Source: Candidatus Thiodictyon syntrophicum
GTDB taxonomy: Bacteria; Pseudomonadota; Gammaproteobacteria; Chromatiales; Chromatiaceae
Direction of reading: 5' to 3'
Assembly (NCBI RefSeq): GCF_002813775.1
Contig: NZ_CP020370.1
Location: 558,001-622,000 of the forward strand
DNA: 64,000 nt
The stretch's first letter is position 1. Each line of letters begins with the position of its first letter. Made by a program: the position numbers and the translations under genes. Under the pieces are notes generated by a model. It saw nothing but the letters and a program-made list of their open reading frames with translations, had not been told where the DNA came from and ran no database searches. Of this stretch, positions 43,279 through 52,500 are shown one piece after another.

Positions 43279-44571
43279 TCAATCGACCCGCGCGGCGACG
43301 GTCGGCAGGGCAGCACGGAGTTCCACCTGTTGCTTGCGCTCCGCCGCATCTAGGCCCTTGATCAGTTCCTTGTTGTTCAACTGGGCCAGGCGGTCGCGCA
43401 TTCCCTGCGCGGTCGGCGACCGGGTATTCGCTGCCTCCGCGCCGAAGGCATCGGTGCCGTAGGCGTCCAGCACGTTGCCGTAGACCACGCGCTTGAATTC
43501 ATTGCCATCCAGTAATCGGGCCTCCTCATTGGTTCCGGAGCGGGGCAGCAGCAGGATCGAACCGTGCTCCGCCGCCTGGCAGATCAGTGGGCTGTGGGTG
43601 GAGACGATGAACTGGATATTGGGGAAGTGTTCGCAGAGCCAGAATCCGATGCGCTTCTGCCAGGTCGGATGCAGATGGGCGTCGACCTCGTCGATGAGTA
43701 CGACACCACCGGCCCACACTTTTTCAGGGTCATTCCAATCAAAGATCTGCCCCGGTCCAAACGCGAAGGAGAGTTGTCGAATCAGCTCAAAGGTCATGCT
43801 CAGGATCGAGCGGTACCCATCGCTAAGCTCCTGCACGGGAATCGACACCCCCGATGCGTCTGAAAAAACCACCTGCTTCGGCGTGATGTCTTTTAGTCGT
43901 ACGCCCGACGGCAAGAAGCCATCCTGGTTGATGAATCGTTTTAACGGATCCAGTAGAACGTGAGCATCGTCCTGAAAAAGCCCCTCAGCGCGTAACCCGA
44001 CCAGCCACTCCAACCCCTCCGTCAGTGCGATGCCTTCGCCATAAAGCGACAAGTGTCGATTTAGTCGAAGCAGGGTCCCCGATGTGGATTGCTCCACGCG
44101 CCCCACGCCCCCGGTAAAACGCCGAAACGGGCCGTATGAAGCCGCGAACCAGCCTCGTTCGCTGCCCCAAACGTGTCTGTTTGGGTCAGGTTTGCTTTTC
44201 AGCGGCTCAAATGAAGGGGCCTTCGTGTCGTCGTCTGCTCGCGCCAGTTTCAAGCCCAAAGGCAGAACGGTATCCGCGGCCGGCGTTGTTCCCTTCCCAG
44301 CAAAGCCGTCGAAATCTGGATTCCAGGCGATTCGTAGCTCGATCTCGCCTGCGTCGCAGCCATCACGCAACCAGGCATCCCAGGGCTGCCTTAACCCGTA
44401 GGATTCGCGCGGCCCCAGCAACGCGACAGCGATCGACTTCAATAGCGTCGACTTGCCTGCCCCATTATCGCCAAGTACCACATGCCAGCCCTTGGCCTTG
44501 TCCGCCGGTATGTCCCAGGTCAGCTCACGAATAGACTTGATGTTCTTTATGTGAATCTGGCGGATATGCAT
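43279..44571 (-). CDS. ptuA: AAA/ABC-like ATPase, Septu PtuA-like
   Basis: 430 residues from the ATG at 44571. It starts MHIRQIHIKNIKSIRELTWD, with Walker A GDNGAGKSTLLKS (34-46), a signature-like LSDGYRS (249-255), Walker B VVLIDEVDAHLHP (290-302) and STHSPLICQA. This is the SMC/RecF-like AAA_15/AAA_21 architecture used by PtuA and OLD-family proteins; no Toprim domain follows, which argues against OLD. It is followed with no gap by the HNH gene. The DNA looks less GC-rich than its neighbours, suggesting separate acquisition. The frame continues upstream to 44637, but the ATG at 44571 gives the standard start. Confidence 0.78.
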   Translation of the reverse strand: MHIRQIHIKNIKSIRELTWDIPADKAKGWHVVLGDNGAGKSTLLKSIAVALLGPRESYGLRQPWDAWLRDGCDAGEIELRIAWNPDFDGFAGKGTTPAADTVLPLGLKLARADDDTKAPSFEPLKSKPDPNRHVWGSERGWFAASYGPFRRFTGGVGRVEQSTSGTLLRLNRHLSLYGEGIALTEGLEWLVGLRAEGLFQDDAHVLLDPLKRFINQDGFLPSGVRLKDITPKQVVFSDASGVSIPVQELSDGYRSILSMTFELIRQLSFAFGPGQIFDWNDPEKVWAGGVVLIDEVDAHLHPTWQKRIGFWLCEHFPNIQFIVSTHSPLICQAAEHGSILLLPRSGTNEEARLLDGNEFKRVVYGNVLDAYGTDAFGAEAANTRSPTAQGMRDRLAQLNNKELIKGLDAAERKQQVELRAALPTVAARVD

Positions 44572-44614
44572 GACTCGAACCTCACCGGAAGGGCGATATG
44601 CCCCGCTTGTTCTC

Positions 44615-44637
44615 GTGACACCGCTTTGCGGTGTCAC
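44615..44637. repeat. Palindrome upstream of the Septu-like pair, copy 1
   Basis: GTGACACCGC-TTT-GCGGTGTCAC is a perfect 10-bp stem with a 3-nt loop, 43 bases before the PtuA-like start. A sister copy lies at 44758-44782. Together they bracket most of the 237-base gap between the methyltransferase and ATPase genes, which holds no other feature. Confidence 0.7.
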
Positions 44638-44757
44638 GCATGTGTCTGGCGCTCTGCGCCGGGACTTGGCAGCACACGCGGACCGCGTATCGAGACGACC
44701 CCATACTCAACTCTGCGTACCAGACCCCAGACCCCGCCGCACAGCGGCTGACACATG

Positions 44758-44782
44758 GGTGACACCGCAGAGCGGTGTCACC
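44758..44782. repeat. Palindrome downstream of the DUF1156 gene, copy 2
   Basis: An 11-bp perfect stem with loop AGA (arms GGTGACACCGC and GCGGTGTCACC), 26 bases beyond the methyltransferase stop. It matches the palindrome at 44615-44637 apart from loop and end bases. It could act as a terminator-like hairpin, though no T run follows. Confidence 0.7.
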
Positions 44783-44808
44783 AGCGGATCACCGGGCCGC
44801 CCACCCGG

Positions 44809-47800
44809 CTACCCGGCCGCCCCGCGCAGCCCGAAGAGCGCGGTACGCGCCTGGCGCTTGAGGTCCGGGGAGCGCGCCTCGGCGGCCCAGACCTCCAGGA
44901 GGTCGAGGATACGCCCGGCGCGTTCGGCGGCGTGCTCCTGGAGATAGGCGCGGGCGACCGGGATATCGCCCTCACGGTAGACGGCGATCAGGCCCTGGAG
45001 GCGGTCCCAGTCGGTCTGGGGGTCGGTCAGGCGGGCGCCGTGGCGCTCCTCCGGCAGGGCCAGACGGAGTTTGGAGCCGGTGCGGACCAGGGGGGCCTGG
45101 TAGCCGTCGGTACCCTTGTCCCGGCCACGGGTACCGGTGGCCTGGTTGATGCCGATCTCCCGATCCTGGACCCGGTAGCCCCCGGGCTTGGCGTCCAGGG
45201 CAATGCCCAAGGAGCGGGAGAGGTTCAGGATGTCGTCATAGGCGACCTCGGACAGTTCCCAGATGCCGAAGATCGTCAGGGCCATGGCGGTCTCGCTGTC
45301 CAGGTCTTCCACCCGGACCTTGCCCTTGGTGATCTGACTGACCCGGCCCTGAGAGACCACGCGGCTGGCCTCGTTCATCGCCTTGACGGGGCTCACCAGG
45401 TCATCGCCGTCCTGCACCGGCCAGTGGGCGGAGAGGACCTGGAGCGCTTTGCCGTAGCTCGCGACCATCTCGTCCACCGGGTTGAGGCGCAGCGGCGCGA
45501 AGTCGGTGAGGCCCTGGCGGACGGCCGCCTCGATCTGGCGGCGGATGCCGGTCTGGCCGAAGGCGCTGTCCCAGATGGCGGTCTCGGTGCCCTGGGCCGG
45601 GCGCTTGCGGCAGGACAGAAAGATGGAACTGGCGGCGGCGGCCAGGTCCTTTTGGTGGGTGGAGTTCTCGCCCTCGGACTCGACCGGGAAGCAGGCGGTG
45701 ATGATCCAGCCGGCATCGATCAGCGAGCGGGTGAGGGTCTCCCAGGCGTCCTGTGACTTGTGGTTGAACATCAGGGTGAAGAGGCCGTCGTCCTTGAGGG
45801 TGCGCCGGCACTCGCGGAAGATCTCGCCCATCATCCGCTCATAGGTCGCCTTGGCCCCGTCCGGTCCCCCGTCACGATGGGGATTGGCCACCGCCTCGGC
45901 CTTCTTGTCGGTCAGGCGCCGGTTGTAGACGCCGGGATAGAGGTCGCGCAGGGTGCGCCGTTGCCAGACATAGAAGTAATCGGACAGCTCGGCGTATTGC
46001 ACGTTGTTGTAATACGGCGGGTCCATGCAGACCAGGTCCACCGATTCATCGGGAACCTGCGGGATGTGTGCCCCGGTGCCATTGAGGATGGTGACCGGCG
46101 GCTTACCGTCCGTCCCCTCCAGCACGGGTGCCAGCAATTCAGCCATGCCTTTGTAGGCATCGAGAACCTGAGATAGACCCCAGGCGGCGCCCGAGTTAGG
46201 GCCGGAAAATATCATCTCGCCGAAGGTCCATTTCAGCGAAAAATCATGGCGGCCGAAGGTACCTTTGACCACGCCGCGAGTAAACTCCCAGCGGGTCTGA
46301 CGGCTGTTGTAGTCGAGCCCCTTGTCGATGGCGAATTGCAGATAGGTCACGACCGCCCGGCCGCGTTCAGGTCCTAACTCAGCGAGAATCTCCGGTTTGA
46401 GCTGGTTCAGGGTCTCGATCAGGGTTAGGTGGCCCAGCAGTTGCCTCGGGCTGAACATATCGAGCCAGTGGGTGATTCCGTAGCGCAACAGTCCATCGCG
46501 TTGGTCGCGGCGATGTCCGGGCGGGATCTCCTCGGTCGGGATCAGACCCTGATCGTCCCAGCTATTCCACTTGGCCTGTAAACGACGCTGGGCCTCTTCC
46601 AACGCGTCGAGGTCGCGTTGATTCGGCGGGCGGAAATAGCGAGCCTTGGTGGTCTTAATCTCGCCCTTGCGGGCGCCGCTGGTATAGCGCAGCGGTTGAC
46701 CGTGGCTGTCGAGTTTGGGTTCCAGGCGCACGGCCACCACGGCATAGAGTCGGTTTTGCCAGCCGTCCGGGCAGTCCGTCATCGCGGTCGGGTGCTTGGC
46801 GACGGCACGCGCCTGGCGCTTGATTTCTTCGCCGTCGATGGCCTGCTTACAGTGAACGCATTGGCCAGTGCCCCGATTGACGGTTGCGGCGTTCGGGTCC
46901 TCGCCGTTGGGGCCACGGCCGTGTTTTACCTGATAGGTCTGAAAGCCGACCTTACCGCGCTCCGGGATGACTCGAACTCCCCACGCGTCGCTGGCATCCT
47001 TTGACAGCCAACAGGTGTTGAGCAGCGGCGCCTCGCCGCCGCAGTGGGAACAGGTGACTTGGCGGTTGTATAGAAACGCGTCGAGGAACTCTGTAAGAAA
47101 AGGTCCACCTTCCTCTGGTGAGTCGGCGAACAGACGCTGTAAACGCGATAAATGCGGTTCAGCAATCGGCGATGGGGGAAACAGGTCGGCGATCTGATCG
47201 CGCATGTCCGCGAGCATGATTTGACCCCAATGTTCGATGTCGTCGTAAAGGGTCTTTCCATAACGCGCGGGATAGTCGAGCGTTGCATAAAGGATCGCAG
47301 TAGCGACCGGATTCAACTCGTTGGCAATGACCCGATGCCCAAGACGGAGCGCCTCGAACGGGATCGACCCACCGCCTGACGTCGGATCGAGGACAGTGAG
47401 ACCGGTCGCCGCATAGTTGGGTAGATGGGTGTAGGCGCGAGGATAGAGATACTTGTCCTCAGGGGTGCGAATCTTGTGCCCGTTCTCGAACGCGATCCGT
47501 TCATTCGCCCATGCGGGGTCGGCCGTCGCCCTTTGGATGGGGAGTAGGCGGTCGATCAGCGGACGAAGCTCGGGCAACGGTTTGCACTCGGCCTCCCATC
47601 GCACCATTACGGGATCAGACCGCAGGTCAGGCTGCGCCTCCTGCAATCGCTCGATAATCCTGAGGTTCGCCTGACGGCGCACCTGTTCCTCCGCCAATGC
47701 CCGCAAGACGGGATCATCGACCGGCAAGACCTCAGGTCCCGCCCTCGATTCGATCCGTTCCAATAGCTTGCCTGTCAGGGTCCAGGGCTCGCCATGGACC

Positions 47801-48039
47801 AGCGCCTGAACGCGCTCAATGCCGAGCCGGCGGATGAAGGTCTCGGGGTCGGTCCCGGCCGGCAGCAGGGAGGACAGGATGGCGGCGCGGCTCGCCGTCA
47901 GCGGCCGGCGCGCCCACCAGACATGCAACCGATTGACCGGCGGCTGGAGCCCGACGCTCTGCTCCCGCTGCGTCTCAGCCCCAACCTGGTGGCAGGGAAA
48001 TCCGGCCTCGATCAGTCGGGTGTCTGTGGTGTCTTCCAT
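44809..48039 (-). CDS. DUF1156 DNA methyltransferase, defence-associated
   Basis: 1076 residues from the ATG at 48039, preceded by GAGGA. The N-terminus MEDTTDTRLIEAGFPCHQVG...REQSVGLQPPVNRLHVWWARRPL is the DUF1156 signature. The SAM-binding motif is LDPTSGGGSIPFEALRLGH (about 217-235). Zinc-ribbon cysteines occur at CSHC (330-333) and CVHC (395-398), and the amino-methyltransferase motif IV is MDPPYYNNVQYAELSDYFY (from about 672). The DPPY motif predicts N6-adenine (or N4-cytosine) methylation. It is the likely self/non-self mark or modification subunit of the cassette. The frame to 48666 has no homology upstream of 48039 and crosses a large inverted repeat. Confidence 0.88.
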   Translation of the reverse strand: MEDTTDTRLIEAGFPCHQVGAETQREQSVGLQPPVNRLHVWWARRPLTASRAAILSSLLPAGTDPETFIRRLGIERVQALVHGEPWTLTGKLLERIESRAGPEVLPVDDPVLRALAEEQVRRQANLRIIERLQEAQPDLRSDPVMVRWEAECKPLPELRPLIDRLLPIQRATADPAWANERIAFENGHKIRTPEDKYLYPRAYTHLPNYAATGLTVLDPTSGGGSIPFEALRLGHRVIANELNPVATAILYATLDYPARYGKTLYDDIEHWGQIMLADMRDQIADLFPPSPIAEPHLSRLQRLFADSPEEGGPFLTEFLDAFLYNRQVTCSHCGGEAPLLNTCWLSKDASDAWGVRVIPERGKVGFQTYQVKHGRGPNGEDPNAATVNRGTGQCVHCKQAIDGEEIKRQARAVAKHPTAMTDCPDGWQNRLYAVVAVRLEPKLDSHGQPLRYTSGARKGEIKTTKARYFRPPNQRDLDALEEAQRRLQAKWNSWDDQGLIPTEEIPPGHRRDQRDGLLRYGITHWLDMFSPRQLLGHLTLIETLNQLKPEILAELGPERGRAVVTYLQFAIDKGLDYNSRQTRWEFTRGVVKGTFGRHDFSLKWTFGEMIFSGPNSGAAWGLSQVLDAYKGMAELLAPVLEGTDGKPPVTILNGTGAHIPQVPDESVDLVCMDPPYYNNVQYAELSDYFYVWQRRTLRDLYPGVYNRRLTDKKAEAVANPHRDGGPDGAKATYERMMGEIFRECRRTLKDDGLFTLMFNHKSQDAWETLTRSLIDAGWIITACFPVESEGENSTHQKDLAAAASSIFLSCRKRPAQGTETAIWDSAFGQTGIRRQIEAAVRQGLTDFAPLRLNPVDEMVASYGKALQVLSAHWPVQDGDDLVSPVKAMNEASRVVSQGRVSQITKGKVRVEDLDSETAMALTIFGIWELSEVAYDDILNLSRSLGIALDAKPGGYRVQDREIGINQATGTRGRDKGTDGYQAPLVRTGSKLRLALPEERHGARLTDPQTDWDRLQGLIAVYREGDIPVARAYLQEHAAERAGRILDLLEVWAAEARSPDLKRQARTALFGLRGAAG

Positions 48040-48157
48040 CGGATGTCCTCGAAGCCCTTGCCGAACGGGCGCAGTATCCCATAGGCTGCCGCTTCCATGT
48101 AGGAACGACTGAGCCTGGTGCGGGTTACCCGCAAGATGATCCGGCGGCCCGCCGATG

Positions 48158-48384
48158 TCACGCCCTTTCAGGGCTAAGACCCTAACGACAGACCACCCGG
48201 GGCGTTGCCCTGGGCTGGTATGTCGCGCCCCTTCGGGGCTAGGGGCGTCACGCACTGAAAAACCTTGGTGAGCGGGGCGTGACAACGGCTCTTTCCAGGT
48301 TGACCCCAACGGGGTCACACATACCAGCCCAGGGCAACGCCCTGGGTGGTACACGGCAATGATCTTAGCCCTGAAAGGGCGTGA
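48158..48384. repeat. 227-bp compound inverted repeat between defence genes
   Basis: The outer arms 48158-48179 and 48363-48384 are perfect 22-base inverted repeats. Inner arms 48192-48223 and 48319-48350 match at 31 of 32 positions. Two small hairpins lie inside (CGCCCCTTCGGGGC near 48226 and GACCCCAACGGGGTC at 48302-48316). The 623-base gap 48040-48662 contains no convincing gene. The structure resembles a REP/MITE cluster and may fold into a long cruciform or RNA hairpin that separates expression of the upstream and downstream defence genes. Confidence 0.75.
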
Positions 48385-48662
48385 CAGATGACCGCACCGA
48401 CACCCGCTCGGTTGCGACACGAAGCAGGTCCGGTGATAAGGCGAAGTGTCACGCGCTCTGCGCAGTGAGCGCGGGTGGCCGGAGTAATGCCAGGGCCTTG
48501 GTGACGAACGCAGGGATACCCCGGAGGATGTCGCCGTCATCGGTCTGCACCCCGGCCGCGGATTCCCAAATCGCGCTGTAGTGTCAATCTTAATCATTAT
48601 GCCGGCCACATCACGAATGACATTCGTCGCGGCCCGGGGGCCGCTCCTACCCGGAGCGTCGC

Positions 48663-49301
48663 TCATGCCGCCAACCGCAGCCGCTCCAACATTTCGGCAA
48701 CGCCCTTGTCGTCCGTATGTCCGCCCAGCATGGTCCGCAACCCGGAGAGCGCCCAGCGGTTGGCGATCGGGCCGAAACTGGTGGTCCGCGACAGCCAGTA
48801 GGCGGCCTCTTCACGGGTGAACTGGCGGACACGATAAGCGATCAGCTCCACTCGATCCAAGTCTTTGATGCGATCCTGCAAACGGAAGATCAGGGCGAGC
48901 TTGGCGCCGGCCTCCTCGTCCAGGGGCAGGTTGCCGCGGATACGCATCCCCTCGGCGGTGAGGTAGCGGGCAAGCTCCAGGGGGACCCCGGCCGGATCGG
49001 TGACGCCCTCGACGATGCGGCGCAGCAGCGGCAGGCAGCGGTGCAGCGGTTCGCCGCAGAGGTTGCCGCGCTCGATCAGGACGGGGCGGGCGCGGCGGCG
49101 CTGGCCGTCCGGCCCCGGGGCGCCCTCGTCCGGGTCGCGGTACTGGCGCTCTTTGACCACCAGCACGGGAACCGGGGCACCCTGCCACTGCGTGATGCGC
49201 AGGAGGAAGGGCGCCTTGGCGCTCTGTTTGGCAAGCCGCTCCGCGAGGTGTTTGGCGAGGTCGAAGGGTTCTTTTTTCTTGGCCATGGGCGGCTTCGTCA
49301 T
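48663..49301 (-). CDS. Small conserved component of the DUF499/DUF1156 cassette
   Basis: 212 residues from the ATG at 49301 (an ATG at 49286 is equally possible). Basic N-terminus MAKKKEPFDLAKHLAERLAKQS, then APFLLRITQWQGAPVPVLVVKERQYRDPDEG, ARPVLIERGNLCGEPLHRCLPLLRRIVEGV and a helical C-terminus ending TTSFGPIANRWALSGLRTMLGG. It has no enzyme motif that I recognise. A small third protein, often a DUF3780 or similar family member, commonly accompanies DUF499 and DUF1156 genes, and its position between them supports a role in the same complex. The exact family name is not assured. Confidence 0.7.
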   Translation of the reverse strand: MTKPPMAKKKEPFDLAKHLAERLAKQSAKAPFLLRITQWQGAPVPVLVVKERQYRDPDEGAPGPDGQRRRARPVLIERGNLCGEPLHRCLPLLRRIVEGVTDPAGVPLELARYLTAEGMRIRGNLPLDEEAGAKLALIFRLQDRIKDLDRVELIAYRVRQFTREEAAYWLSRTTSFGPIANRWALSGLRTMLGGHTDDKGVAEMLERLRLAA

Positions 49302-49373
49302 GTTTGCGGGAGCGATGGGCAGCGCTGCGAGACTGTGAAAGTATTCGCCGCCGCGCCAATACGCGCGGCCTTT

Positions 49374-49515
49374 GTAGGCTGGGTAGAGCGCAGCGAAACC
49401 CAGCAATCAACGCCTTACCGAGGCGCGGACGATGGGTTTCGCTGCGCTCTACCCATCCTACGGATTCACGCAAATAGCAAGTAGGATGGGCAGAGCGGGA
49501 GCGAGGCCCATCATG
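49374..49515. repeat. Inverted copies of a GGGTAGAGCGCAGCGAAACC repeat
   Basis: The forward copy at 49374-49402 and the inverted copy at 49431-49461 form a long hairpin. A degenerate third copy at 49481-49515 runs to the end of the DUF499 gene. They fill the 209-base gap between the DUF499 gene and the next cassette gene. Confidence 0.65.
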
Positions 49516-52500
49516 AAGCCTTCAGTTCGGCGACGAGCTTGCAGCCGGGCCTGGGCTCATTGATGACGATCTGGACCTCGGTCTCCGCATCCTGGGTGGT
49601 CAGGGACATCGCCGGGTCCAGCAGTTCGTCCAAGGCACGCACGTCATCGGGCTTGAGTTGATGCAGTTGCAGGGTGATCCGCCCGCCCTCGGGGAGCTTG
49701 AGACCGCTGACCTCCAGGTAATCGATAGTGGAGGTGCCGCCGGTCTTATAGATTCCCGCGAGCCCCCGTAACAGCGGCAGGACCTTCTTGCGCGCCTGCT
49801 CGCCGGAGAGTGACAGGGTTTCGTCCTTCGTGGTAACCCAACCCCGTGTCGCGGCCTCGGTCCTGGTGACGACCTGGTAGTCCGGGCTGACGGTCTCCAG
49901 CACCCATTCGTTGGCCCCGCGCAGGACACTGGGGTCGAGGCTGGGGTCCTTGTCCGGAGCATGGACATAGAGATAGTTGGCCTTGACCAGCTCGTCGATG
50001 GCGCGTCCCGTGTCCTGGACCGAGATGTCGCCGTGGGTCTGCGCGACCGCGGCGGCCACATCGGTGACGGAGCAATAGCGGGCCTGCACGATGGCCTCCT
50101 GGACCCATTTGCGGACCTGGGCGGCGTCCGGCTTGTCCACGGCGGTCCAGTTGCGCTGCTTGGCACCCTGGGGGGTAACCAGGCTCCAGCCCTGCTCGGC
50201 GAGGTCGATCGGGAGCGGGACCTCGTCCGTCTCGCGGGCGTAGAAGTCGGCCGGTCTCTCCGATTCGGCCGATCCCATGCGGAAAAGGCACCAGGCACCA
50301 TGCCTGATGCCGGCACGGACCAGGGTGTCGAAGCTGCCCTTGTCCTCCAATACGGGCCAGTCACGGCGGCAGGCGAAGGCGCCGCGCAGGTCCGCAAGGG
50401 TCTGGTAATCCTTGTTCGCCGCGAAGAACAGCTTGAGGGCGGCACCGGCGGTCGCGCTGGTGACGGCCAGTTCGGCGGTGACGAGCTTGCCGTCGGCAAG
50501 CAGGACCTCGCGGATACTCTCGATCACGGAGCGTCCGCCCTCGCCGCCGGCCGTACTGATCTCGTGGCGGATGATCTTGCCGCCCTGGCCCGGATACCAG
50601 AGGTTGCGGTACGCCTGGGTGACGACGGTCAGCAGGGCCTGCTCGCGCTCCTTGGTGTCACGGTTGAAGGTCTGGTCGCTCAAGACCGCCTCCGACAGGC
50701 CGTAGCCGGCCGGGTTGTTCTTGAGCGTGCGCCGCGCCAGTACGTCGATGCCGATGCCGTTCAGACGCTCGCGCAGGTCCAGTGCGCGAGTGGCGGCGTT
50801 GTCGAGCATGTCATCGCCGGGGCGGTGCTCGCCGTTCACCTCGACCGTGTCCGGCACCAGTAGAAATACCAGATTCTGGTGCAGGCGGGGCTTGTTGGCG
50901 CCCGCCTGGGTGATGAAGTGCTCCGGTCGGACCGCCGGGCTGTCCAGGGCGACCAGGGCCAGCGTTGGCTTGGTGCCCTTGTCGGGGATACGTTCCGGAA
51001 GCTCGACCTCGGCAATGACCTCGAAATTCAGCGTGCCGGGTTTCACCACCTTGCGCGAGGTTTCGTGGATGAGTTGATCGACACCCTTGGTGCCGCGTAG
51101 CGCCCGGCGGATGTCGGCCAGGACCCGGTTGATCGAGACGCCGGTGCTCGCGTAGTAGCGGCCCTCGGTCTCCGAGTAGCGCAGGTAGTAGGCCTGGGAG
51201 CGCAGGGCGTCCAGGGCGGTTTCCACCTGGGGCGGGGTCATGCCCGGAAAGGCGGTGGCGAACAGTGCGTCCTGTTTGGCGATGCCGAAGACGTTGGAAC
51301 CAAGCCCGTCGCCGAACCCTGCCAGGCTGTGCAGGAAGACGGTCTTCCAGGCGTATTCGTGCAGGGGGAAGCCGTCCGGGTGTGGATTGGCGCGATCGGC
51401 CAGGGCGGCGTTGCTGTGTTGCGCCTTGAGGTCGCCGCTGTCGGGGCCACCGATGTCGGCGTTGATGATCGGCATCAGCTCGGCACTCTCAGTGCGGCTC
51501 ACCAGCTCGTCGGAGAGTCGCGGGTCGCGTAGATCCAGGTGACAGGCATGGATCATGGGTGCGGGGGAGCGGCGGCGCCAGAGGTTGGCGACCGTGAGCG
51601 CCAGGACCCGCAGCACGCCGCGGGTACCCTGAAAGCTCTCGACGGTGGCGAGCTTGTCGGTGAGATAGTCGATCAGGGTCGGGTGAAAGGGGTAGTGGGC
51701 GGTCAGGCGCTCCCGATAGGTCTCCTGCCGGGCCTGTTCGGGTAGCAGCAAGGCGGTACGCCGGTACATCTCCATGTAGGCGTCGGCCGCGGCGGCGGCG
51801 CCGCCCTGGTCGATGTGGACGAACAGGCGCCGTGCCAGCACCCGGGAGATCTCCTGGCCCCGGACCGGGACAACGGCGGTGGCGTCGCGCTGGACGACGC
51901 TGCGCACCTCGCCGTCCGCCGCGCGGGCGATCCCGAGTGCTTCCTCCTTCGATACGTCCTGGCCGCGGGCCTGGGAGACCAGGTCCTGGATCATCGCGGT
52001 CTGGCGGGCAAAGGCATCACGTTGACTGGCCAGGGTCAGGATCACGGCGAGCCCCGTATGCTCCTTGGCATACTGGAAGAGCGACATCAGGAAGGTTGCG
52101 ACGCTGGCGCGTCCGCCCGGCCGGGCGGCCTCGATGCGGGCCGCGTAGGCGGCCAACTCGTCGAGCATGATCAGGACCTTGCGGCCCTTGAAGACGACAT
52201 CGAAATACTCGTCCCCGGGGGAACCGAAGGAACTGGCGCCGGGGCCGATCGACTGATAGAGGGCCTCGCCGCCGATCTGGAAGGCGATCTCGCCCCACAG
52301 GGTATAGGGGATCAGCCGGGCGCCATGGGTCTCATGGATGGCGACCCGATCGCCCGCGATCCCGACCACCGTGACCTCGCCGGGGGCGAGCAGCAGGGCG
52401 GGATCGATCACGCCTTGGGCCGCCGCGGCGATGGCGGTGCCCTGGAAGGCCAGGTGGGTGGCGCCGATCAGGGTGTGGGTCTTGCCGCCCCCGAAGGCGC

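Noticed and set aside
43279-44571. OLD-family nuclease
   Set aside because: The ATPase lacks a C-terminal Toprim domain and is directly followed by an HNH gene, which fits a PtuA/PtuB pair better.
48663-49301. Naming this protein DUF3780 outright
   Set aside because: DUF3780 is expected by context, but I could not match its sequence features from memory, so it is left as unassigned.
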